A stretch of DNA of 64,000 bases from Bombyx mori. Lineage: Eukaryota; Arthropoda; Insecta; Lepidoptera; Bombycidae. The stretch spans positions 9,610,001 through 9,674,000 of the forward strand of contig NC_085123.1 in assembly GCF_030269925.1 (NCBI RefSeq), in the 5' to 3' direction. Each line of letters starts with the position of its first letter. The stretch's first letter is position 1. Under the pieces are notes generated by a model that saw only the letters and a program-made list of their open reading frames with translations, was not told the DNA's origin and did no database searches. Positions 44,253-53,610 of the stretch are shown piece after piece. The position numbers and the translations under genes are program-made.

Positions 44253-44932
44253 CTAGCTGACCCGGCAGACTTTGTAGTGCCTCAATGGATAAATAAAAAA
44301 CCTAAGCTTTTGTATAAAATAAACTTAAAACAAACAAAAAGAACAAGGAAGGAAGGAAAAGAACAAAAGGAAGTATGTATATATAGTTTGATATATTATG
44401 TATTAGTGTTTTTTATTTTTATTATTGTTATTGTGTATTGTATCAATAAGTAAATTGATTAGATTGTACTCTTCTACCCTCTCATCATCGCTTTCCCTCT
44501 TTAAGAACGGTTAGCTGGTAGATAACTCAATTGTTGAGTTAAGCTCGCCATTCTATAACTTTTCGCAATTACTGTATTATATTTACACAGTTAGTGTGTG
44601 CAATAAAGAATAAAGAAGAACCCGTCCGACGGGTGACACATGAAAGGAAAAACAAAATTGTTATTTTTATTTAATTCCGAGTATTTTTATATTTATCTAC
44701 CTTTTAATCCTTCTCTGGATTTCTATAAATAATTCAAGACCAAAATTGGCTAAATCGGTCCAACCGTTCTCGAGTTTTAGCGAAACTAACGAACAGCAAT
44801 TCATTTTATACTTTTTTTTTTATTGCTTAGATGGGTGGACGAGCTCACAGCCCACCTGGTGTCAAGTGGTTACTGGAGCCCATAATCATCTACAACGTAA
44901 ATGCGCCACCCACCACCACTTATATATATAGA
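44253..44932 (-). mobile_element. Composite Helitron carrying foreign sequence and a SINE
   Basis: Outer ends fit one Helitron on the - strand: 'tctatatatataa...' (right end, after A) and '...gccgggtcagctag' (left end, before T), as in 34182-34462. Compared with that 281-bp copy it has two extra segments. One is about 280 bp (roughly 44340-44625) ending 'gtgtgcaataaagaataaag' in + orientation; the other is a Bm1-type SINE end at 44811-44921. It is non-coding. Confidence 0.82.
44811..44921 (-). mobile_element. Bm1-type SINE end nested in Helitron
   Basis: Poly-T, 'attgcttagatgggtggacg' and 'caacgtaaatgcgccaccca'. It splits the AT-rich 5' end of the surrounding Helitron. Confidence 0.9.
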
Positions 44933-45050
44933 TCATGTATTTTATTTTATATTATTGTCCCACCCGTCTACTCCGATCACATAAACTCGATGGAAGATCA
45001 TCCAGGATATTTTTGTTGCGCAGTAATGAAATAAAATGTAAAATTTCCAT

Positions 45051-45300
45051 ATTTTTTTATTGCTTAGATAGGTGGACGAGCCCACAGCCCACCTGGTTGT
45101 TAAGTGGTTACTGAATCTAATAGATATCTACAGCGTAAACGCGCCACCCACCTTGAGATATAAGTTCTAAGGTCTCAGTATAGTTACAACGGCAGCCACA
45201 CCCTTCAAACCAAAACGCATTACTGCTTTACGGCAGAAATAGGCAAAGTGGTGGTACCTACACGTGCGGACTCACAAGGTGGTTCTACTACCAGTAATTT
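45051..45300 (-). mobile_element. Bm1-type SINE, 5'-truncated
   Basis: Poly-T, 'attgcttagataggtggacg', 'gttctaaggtctcagtatag' and 'ggtggtacctacacgtgcgg' up to 'taccagtaatttt'. Confidence 0.92.
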
Positions 45301-45987
45301 TATTTTAGTTTGATTTTACTTAAGCACTACTTTGTATGTTTATTTATGAGGCCAAAGGAGATTTTGATCGTCTCCTTTTAAGATTATTCTCGGATTATCC
45401 TTTGCAGATATTTATCTATTGTAAGCTTAAAAGTAATAATAAAATATATTTTTTCGTAGTTTGTCTTTTTCTCAGGTTTTTCTTACTAGTTTCCTTGTAT
45501 ACCAAGGAAATATCGTTTTTTTGTATATTTCTCCTTATTTTATATTTTAAAAAACCTTTAGATTATTCCATTCCCATAAAAGCATAAAATATTATCAGTA
45601 TTTAATTAGGCATAGGCAAAATTGTTGAATCAGTTTTTTAAAGGATTTCTGGCCTAACAGACACAAAGCCCGATGAACATTCGTTTCGAATGATGTTACG
45701 ATGCTGGAATTCGAAGGTTCTAGAAGGTATTATTTAATGTAAAGGCGAACCTTGGAGCAGTAAAGAAATACCCACAAACTGTTTAACTATGAGTGTTAAG
45801 ACGTAGTATAATGGACATGATGAAGATGAAACTATTTAATATAAAACGGTGTCATGAAAGCAAAATTCAAATCTTGTGAAAGTTATTAAAATTTTGCGAA
45901 ACATAGCTAGCTAGCTGTCTTGAAGCAGATATGAAATCAAATACTAAAATTTTTGTAAATTTTGCGCGAAGAAACATTGCATTAAAT
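45301..45987. other. Gene-free AT-rich stretch
   Basis: No gene recognised. The hydrophobic ORF at 45336-45587 is AT-driven. Confidence 0.45.
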
Positions 45988-46031
45988 TTTTTTTTATTGC
46001 TTACTTGAGGTCAAGGCCCACCTGATGTAAA
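45988..46031 (-). mobile_element. Bm1-type SINE, left part (interrupted)
   Basis: 'attgcttacttgaggtcaag' and 'gcccacctgatgtaaaa' form the 3' end of a SINE whose remainder is at 49553-49720. A 3.5 kb jockey-clade element lies between. Confidence 0.85.
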
Positions 46032-46252
46032 ATTTTTTTTTTTTTTTTTTTTTTTCCTACCTATGCTTAAATAGCCTTGAGAGGCTATTTCAGCTTCGCC
46101 CTAACGTTAGTAGGTGAGCTCGCGGGGCTCAACCGGAGAGTTGCTAACACTGACCCTAGCAAGAGCAGTGCTTCGCAGAATCTACCACCGGATCGGAAAC
46201 GCGACCCACTGAGAAGATCCGGCGAGAAACTCAGTGGGGTGGTGTCTATGGG

Positions 46253-49127
46253 TTAGTTCGCTCGTCGAGCCCTTCGTCGCAAGCGACGGGTTCGACGAGG
46301 ACGGTGACCGGTGCTTGTGGTGCCTAAAAGCACCGTTAATGGATCAGGAGGATCCGTAATGACGTGCTTTGGGCGACGTCGACGGTTTACCATTCGGTCT
46401 ACTGGGTCGGGTATGTAATTTCCAGCGGCTACGATGAGAGGGTTCTCATGTCGTGCCGCCTTCTCAAAATGGCGCAGCGATGCCGACTGTAGATACTTAC
46501 TAAGAGAGTCGAGCTCCAGGTCATCGTGGAGATCCACATTCCTAAGGAACCATGGCGCTCCGACGGCTATCCTGCAGAATCGTGATTGAATAACCTGAAG
46601 GGATTTCAAGTGGGTACGGGCTGCGTGAGCGAACACTACGCTTGCATACGTCATGACGGGGCGTATACAAGTTTTGTAGAGAGTTACCTTATTGCGGAGG
46701 GACAGTTTGCTTCGACTACAAAGCATTGGATAGAGTCGTCCTAGAATAAACGTGGCGCGGTCGCGTACCGTTTTTATATGGGGACGGAATGTCATCCCTC
46801 TGTCGAGGGTGACGCCTAGATATTTGACCTTCGAGACCCACGGTATGGGCTGGCCAAAGAGAGTGATGGGACTAACGGCGGAGGTGTTTGCGCGCCTACT
46901 ACGGAGTGGGATGCTCGAAGTGATGTTCGGAGGGCGACCCCTTTTGAAGAGCACCGCTGCGCTTTTCGTGGGGTTGATGTCAATTCGCCACTTCCGGAAC
47001 CACTGTCCCATGGTGGCTACTGCGATCTGGAGTCGCCGATGAAGCAGCGACATCTTCCTACACGAGTAGTAGATAGCCGTGTCATCGGCGAAGAGCGCTA
47101 GATGGGTCTCCGGAGACCGGGGTATATCATTGATATACAAACTAAATAATAACGGGGAGAGCGCGGAGCCTTGCGGGACTCCGGCAGTCAGTTGACGGGG
47201 ACGAGAACGAGTTCCCTCTACTCGATATCGAAACGAACGGTTCGACAAGAAGTCTCGTATGATGAGCACGAGTCTGTCTGGCACTCCCATGTTGTACAGT
47301 TTGTAAATTAAACCGTTGTGCCAGACTTTGTCGAACGCCTTCGCGATGTCGAAGAAGAGGGCGCCGGTCGGGATTTGTTTACGCCTATTTAGTCCTATCA
47401 GAATGTGCTCCGTGAGGCGGTGCACTTGTTGTACGCACGAGTGTTTTGAGCGGAATCCGAACTGTTCGTCTATGAGAATTTTGTTCGCGGTAACAAAATC
47501 CCAGAGGCGTTTCCTAAGGAGACGTTCGTAAATTTTTCCTATCGTCGAGAGGAGACTAATCGGACGGTAACTAGAAGTTTCGTTTCTCGGTTTGCCCGGC
47601 TTATGTATACCGATAACGTCCGCTTCTTTCCACACCGCGGGAAAGATGCAGTGCGTCATAGCGGCATTTAAAATTGTAGCCAACATTGCTATCAGTTGGA
47701 CTGGCAAAAATTTTAGCGCGCGGTTGTGGATGCCGTCGGAGCCTGGTGCCTTCCTAGGTTGGAGGTTGTGGATTGCGTCTCTAACTTCGTCAGTGGTAAT
47801 GGGGGGTAACGCGTCCGAGGGCGGCAGGGAAGCTCTGCGCTCGACCTCCCTGTCGACTAACTCGGTGTGTTCGGGGTCCGCGTGTTGAGTGCTGGTCGTG
47901 CACTGCTCACGCAGTGCATCGGCCAGCAGCTCAGCCTTGTCATCGTCATCGAATGCCGGTGGTTGGCCTGAAGGGCGTAAGAGGGGAGGCATAGTAGCGG
48001 TAGTTTCGGATTTGAGAGTCCTAGCTAGTCGCCAGTATGCTTGGTGGGAGGGCGCGAGTTGTTCTAAATAACTATGCCAATTATCGTTACGCGCGTCGCT
48101 TAAGCGGGAGTGGACTTCGCGTTGTAGACGACGCATCTGAGTCCGGTTTGAATGCGTGGGAAGACGATCGTAGGCCCGGATTGCCGCGTTCCTGACTCTT
48201 AAGAGATACCTAAGATCGGGGGACAGTCTGATGCGGTGGAAGCTGTCCTCCACATCGACTTCTTTTGAAGATCTAATGATCGCGGAAGAGATGTGATCGG
48301 TAATGATGTTTATGGATTCGACGGTGTCCTCGGGGGATGGATTCGAATCCGGGCCGTAAGGGAGGATTGGCGGAGCGGCGTCGGCTAGGCACGTGCCCAG
48401 CTTATTCCAATCCACCATGGTCCTCGTAACAGTGACTGGGTTGTGAGGGCGACCGAGCTGCATAACGACAGGTCGGTGGTCTGAGTCGAGCTCTGACATT
48501 GCTTCGATGGAACGCAAGCGCAGAGTTACGTTCCTAAGCAATGCCAGGTCTATAGTGCTCGGACGGAGCGCGATGTTATACGGATAACATGTTGGAGTTG
48601 GGGGACCGACTATTTCAAAGGTGAGGTCGTCTATAAACGCGTCGAGACGCCTACCGTTAACGTTTGTACGATGGCAGTTCCACCTAGTGTGGTGGCAATT
48701 TAAATCGCCTGCCGTAGTCTCCCGTGCCGAACAGTGACTCGATGTCACTGCTCAGGAGGGGCTTGTCCGGGGGGAGATAAACGGATGCGATGACGATCGG
48801 CTGGTGTCCCGTCAGCGAGATACGGCACACTGACGCCTCGATATGTAAGAGCGAGGGAGTATCGAGAGGGACAACGTGCAGGGCCCGTCTATAGTAAATG
48901 GCAGTCCCGCCTTTCGAGGCGGTGAGTCTGTCATTCCTAACCATGACGTAGTTCGCGACTTTCGGGTCGCGACGCGAGGGCTTCAGACAGGTCTCCTGCA
49001 CTAACAAGATATCTATAAGATTGTCGCGGAGGAATTCGAAAATTTGATCGCGTTGCCGCGCGAGTCCGTTAGCATTGTAGAATGCTAACGTAAGGGAATA
49101 CGGTTTTTCTCTACCCTTTTGCGCCAT
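46253..49127 (-). pseudogene. ORF2 (endonuclease-reverse transcriptase), frameshifted
   Basis: ATG at 49127. The endonuclease half runs to about 48700 and the RT half (46253-48748) is in another frame. Relative to copy 2, an 8-bp deletion near 48711 removes part of the codons just before the 'GDLN' motif and breaks the protein. The RT half is otherwise intact, with 'RPISLLSTIGKIYERLL', 'GVPQGSALSPLLFSLYIND' and the catalytic 'FADD'. Family role: the endonuclease nicks DNA and the RT copies element RNA at the nick. An 18-nt gap separates it from ORF1. Confidence 0.93.
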
Positions 49128-49145
49128 TGATTACCGGTAAAGATT

Positions 49146-49552
49146 TTATAACGTACGCGACACGGACTCGTAAACGTCCATGTGATCGAAAGCGACCGCG
49201 AGCCGCTGTTCGGGGGTTACCGACCTACGGATAGCGTCAGCGAACGATCGCAGACGAAGTTCACCGCGGTGACGAAGTCGCGCACGAGCGCGAAGTCGTT
49301 GGCGGCAGAGGGTTGCGGGGGACGGAACGCGGGCGCGGGGCGAGGTGCGAGCAGGGGCTGGGGCGCGGGGCGTGTCACGAGCGGGGGCGGAGGTGCGGTT
49401 TTCGTTCCCGCCTTCGTATACGGCAGCGGTTTTTTCCACGCCGAGACCGTGGGAACTGCAGCCGGCAGGAAGGCGGGTTTCGGCACTGAAGGTGCCAAAG
49501 TCTTTGGGCCGACGGTTCGCGGAGCCGGGTGGGTTGGACGTTTTCGCGGAGG
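49146..49552 (-). pseudogene. ORF1 C-terminal fragment, frameshifted
   Basis: Covers the proline/alanine-rich linker and C-terminal end ('SVTPEQRLAVAFDHMDVYES') of the nucleic-acid-binding ORF1 protein. A 4-nt deletion relative to copy 2 near 49254 shifts the frame. A roughly 30-bp in-frame expansion ('gcgaggtgcgagcaggggct...') lies near 49341. The zinc knuckles are lost with the 5' truncation. Confidence 0.85.
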
Positions 49553-49720
49553 ATGTTAAATGATAACCGGAGCCCATAAAAATCTACAACGTAAATTCCA
49601 GCACCTACCTTGCGCCAAGATTTGTAAAGTATCAGTTTTAGCAGTACAACAGCTGCTCCAATCTTTAAACCGAAACGCATTACTGCTTCATGGCAGAAAT
49701 AGGCAGGATAGTAACACCCA
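49553..49720 (-). mobile_element. Bm1-type SINE, right part (interrupted)
   Basis: 'aaccggagcccataaaaatc', 'accgaaacgcattactgctt' and 'catggcagaaataggcagga' continue the SINE begun at 45988-46031. It is older than the jockey insertion, as shown by more changes. Confidence 0.88.
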
Positions 49721-51607
49721 AGACGTCCAGTAAGTTACAAATAATAAAACTTTGAGAATATAGCATTGCACAGATCTCGTATTGTAAGATTTGATTGGTC
49801 ATTAGTATTTACTTTTGCTTTTGCAAGTCGTAGATAGAATTAAAATTACTCTTACGTCTAACCGTGAGCGACCACGAACAATGTAAAGTATTTTAAACGT
49901 CGCAAATAAAAAACAATGAAACTAATAATAAAATTAATCTACCGTAAAAATGGTTTTTCAGTTTTAAGAATGAATCGCAGTGCTCAGTCGGTTACAACTT
50001 ACTTAGTACAATTTATATCATCTATATTTGAAAATAATAATATACTATTTTTTAAATACAATCAATCACTCTGTGCTATCTTTTCTTTCCTATGATATGA
50101 AATATATCCACATGGCATAAGAATATATGCACCTAGGACTTGAATATCTTTAAAAAGAAACGGACCCCGAAATCAAGAAAAAAGTATCACTTAGTAAATA
50201 TATTACATAGTAAAGTATCACTAAAGTATCACCTATTATTCATTGTGTTGCTCCATAAAACAGAACCTATTTTCGTCTCGGACAGCAAATTCATATAGAA
50301 ATTATTTTCCTCGAGTTCTGAACTCTGAACCAACATACAACTGAGCAAGTCAGTTATTTCTTGCTAATTAACGAATGCAAGTGGGGAGAGCATTGTTCTT
50401 GTTTAAGAGGCTCACAGTTGAGACATACACCAAGTTTAGTTTAATTAGGTTTCGTGTTGAAGGAACTTAAATGACTTTCGTTTTCGCGAAATATAATATA
50501 GAAAATGGAAAAAACGTAAATGAAAATTGTTAATAGTTGAATTTATTGTTAATGCAGCCGGAGGAATCTTAGGATGCTACTACTAAGGTGTATTTACACA
50601 AAGCTTAGGATCTATTTACACATAATATTATAAAGGTCGAATTTTCAGTCCATTGTTTGGCCAGCCGAATTTCAAAGCCTATTCAATAACTTACAATAAT
50701 TATTTAGACAGTAAAATTTTTATTGAATAAACAGCAAATTATTTTGCGTTAGTTTACAGGTGATAACCAGCCACATTCCACATTGACTATAACTGATTGT
50801 ATAGAAAAGACAAATTCGTTAAATCTACTTGACCACCGCTAATTATCTTTAGTAGTATAACAAAAATCTTCCTCCATACCAACCACAAAATACACGAGTG
50901 CCAAAAAACCTTTTTCATTATTACTATTTAACCTTGTTTGCTCAAATTTGAGCCTGCAATACAGTTGGCAAGTAGCAAGCAAGTAGCAGTAATACTATTA
51001 TCTGTTCTGCCATTGATAATTCTTGTCAATTGAATTCTTTTCTCACTTTAGTAAAGGTGATACTCATCTTGCTATATATACTGGGTTCCGATAACAACCT
51101 ATCCTCAGATGGGCCGTGAGTCCATGAATCTAGACAAACAGAAAAATACAAAGCATTTGCAAAAATTGCCCTCAAACATAACAATCTATAATGTGCTATT
51201 TTATTAAAACAAATGCTTTCCATAGAATAATTATGTAAAGGGTGCCGGCTACAAGTGCCCATTTTCATACACGAAATCATACAATGCCCTTGTATTTGTT
51301 GTTCAAGTGGCGAACGTTCGATTGCTCCATACGGCCAAATTAGATTTCGGCTGGAAGGTAAAGTTTCCTCTCAAAACAAAGGGCTAACGTACAATACGAT
51401 CAAATAAACATTGCTCTCTTTGCTTTTGTATTGAAGACATTCGAGACTCGAATATTCGGTTTGCTTCGGTAATGCTTTCCGTTTGAGTTTAGTGCTTCGA
51501 TTTTAGAGAATTGGTTTTTCTTTGTAGCCTACGCTAGCAGCGAGCTAGCCTGTTAATATTCTCCCAATAAATAGAATACATATTTAATTTTCACATTACT
51601 TAAATTG
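49721..51607. other. Gene-free stretch
   Basis: AT-rich, no gene recognised. A degenerate Helitron-like start ('taatattataaagg') lies near 50625. Mixed-GC sequence at 51290-51500 is unexplained. Confidence 0.45.
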
Positions 51608-51858
51608 TTTACTGGTAGTAGGACCTCTTGTGAGACCGCGCGGGTGGGTATCAATCACCACCCTGCCTATTTCTGCCGTGAAGCAGTAATGCATGTCGGT
51701 TTGAAGGGTTGGGCAGCCGTTGTAACTATACTTGAGACCTTAGAACTTATATGTCAAGGTGGGTGGCGCATTTACGTTGAGGATGTCTATGGGCTCCAGT
51801 AACCACTTAACATCAGGTGGGCTGTGAGCTCGACCACCCATCTAAGCAAGAAAAAAAA
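51608..51858 (+). mobile_element. Bm1-type SINE, 5'-truncated
   Basis: From 'actggtagtaggacctcttg' to 'atctaagcaagaaaaaaa'. Well preserved. Confidence 0.92.
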
Positions 51859-52626
51859 AGTTTTTGTCCAGTTAATTCACGTTTAAAACTTAATTTAAAA
51901 AACGACTGTAAATATAGCTAGCTGCCTTTTCAATGTTTATTTCATAATTTCTTATAGCACAACATTAATTTATTTACTCCAGCCACCCGAAGAAAATTTG
52001 CCACCACTTAAAATTGATGTCATAAAATCTAGACAGAACTCTAGAAAATGAAGCGGACGCGGTTCGCGCTCCAATATAATGCAACTGGGTCAATAACTAC
52101 TTCCAGTTCTTAAGGGGAAGGTCAATCAGGCTTGGCTCTTAATTGAGTCGAAGGCTGTGACTGTTAAATCAGTTAAGGCGCGGTACACTTCAGAAAACTT
52201 TCCGGAGTCAATCTGCATAAAAATTAGATGGGAGCCCTTGAACGTTGGCGCCGATTGCGTTATTAATCCGCTTTGTTTACGTAAATTTTGTCTAAAAATA
52301 ACTTTCGTAACAACTTTGATGGTACAACTTTTAAACGTCTGACTTAAATTTGTAAATTGTTGTAACGGAACAAATTCTATTGTATTTTGAATGGCATTAG
52401 ACATTTTAGATAGATTATTGAGAACAAAACTGGTCGTGCGATATCGGCCGTTTTCATATTTTTTAAATTTATTATTTAAAAGGTTATTCGAGCTCACGAG
52501 TAACTTGGTCTTAAAGTGGGGTAGGGTGGTTTCTGGGTGCCATAGACATCTATATTTTTTATGTTCTATTTCTGACTTCTTTAAACTTATAATAATTATT
52601 TAGCACAATATTATCAATTATTAAAT
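51859..52626. other. Gene-free stretch with mixed-GC block
   Basis: A 123-codon - strand ORF at 52126-52497 has no recognised domain. About 52160-52280 resembles 41880-42000. A scrap of SINE-like sequence may lie at 52490-52550. Confidence 0.35.
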
Positions 52627-52860
52627 TTAGTAAACGCAAATAAACAATCTTCTCCGGTATGTAATCGCGAAGTAGCTGCTTTTGAGCTTAGGTCTTAGGT
52701 CTCCTTCGGAAGCGCTCGGGCAGTTTCCCAAATCGCAAATCGTTAGCAAATCCCACCCCTCCTGGTTGAGCCTTTGCTCGCCCACCTGTCCTGGTGAAAC
52801 CGGGAAAGACCTCCGGCCACCAGTACTCCTTCCTTCATAAAAATAAAATAAAATAAGCAA
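52627..52860 (+). mobile_element. LINE-like 3' end with AAAAT-type tail
   Basis: GC-rich insert ('ggtctccttcggaagcgctc', 'ctgtcctggtgaaaccggga', 'gacctccggccaccagtact') ending in 'ataaaaataaaataaaata'. The composition and tail suit the 3' end of a non-LTR element. No RT domain is present and the family is not identified. Confidence 0.5.
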
Positions 52861-52973
52861 CATCATACCAGTATAAAATTTATTGCGTGGTGCTTTAACA
52901 CAGAGATATCTACACAATAGAAAAAATCCATAGTTAGCACTGAAAGAAATTTTAAATCCTTTATTACATTTAT

Positions 52974-53344
52974 ATCAAACCCTGCCCTCACTTCGCTTCG
53001 GAAAAATTTAATTTTATTATTGATAGCTGAGTCCCGCGATGCTACCCGCAGTTATTGTCGTACCCCGAGTGACGCCACGGGGCGAAGCTAGTCTAAAAAA
53101 GTAGCCAAAGTTACTCCTTATATCATCAGATACCTATCAGTGAAAGTCTGGTAAAAATCGGTTCAGCCGCTCTAGAGATTAGCCGGAACAAAAAGACAGA
53201 CCGACAGACAGACAGACAAAAATTGTAAAAAATGTTATTTTGTACTGTATGTACCGTAAAATAATATATATTCATATGCATGTAGTAAAATGCGGTTATT
53301 TCCATATTACAAACAGACACTTCAATTTTATTTATATGTATAGA
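52974..53344 (-). mobile_element. Helitron-like element, diverged
   Basis: On the - strand it starts 'tctatacatataaataaaat' after an A. It contains 'gctgaaccgatttttacca' and a TCTG-repeat run, and ends near 'cgaagtgagggcagggtttg', a decayed form of 'gagggcgggtcgctag'. 371 bp, non-coding. Confidence 0.68.
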
Positions 53345-53610
53345 TAAGAAAGAAAAAAAAATACATACTATAAATTTTAAGAATTCAAGTGGTCTAATTC
53401 CGCTTGGTTTTTTATTCCTACCTATGCTGATAGCCTTGAGAGGCTATTTCAGCTTCGCCCTAACGTTAGTAGGTGAGCTCGCGGGGCTCAACCGGAGAGT
53501 TGCTAACACTGACCCTAGCAAGAGCAGTGCTTCGCAGAATCTACCACCGGATCGGAAACGCGACCCACTGAGAAGATCCGGCGAGAAACTCAGTGGGCTG
53601 TGTCTATGGG

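Larger units (their letters stand above)
46032..49552 (-). mobile_element. 5'-truncated jockey-clade non-LTR retrotransposon, copy 1
   Basis: Poly-A tail (T-run 46032-46055), 3' UTR, ORF2 and the C-terminal part of ORF1, all on the - strand. It inserted into a Bm1-type SINE. Its ends are bounded by short repeats, 'gatgtaaaa' (46024) and 'gatgttaaa' (49552), probably the target duplication. It differs from copy 2 at 53.4 kb by scattered substitutions and a few small indels, so both are young. The name of the Bombyx family was not verified; length and layout fit BMC1-like jockey-clade elements. Confidence 0.93.

Noticed and set aside
49182..49559. + strand ORFs rich in Gly/Arg/Ala over the jockey ORF1 region (also 56547-56932).
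   Set aside because: They are antisense shadows of the proline/alanine-rich linker of ORF1.
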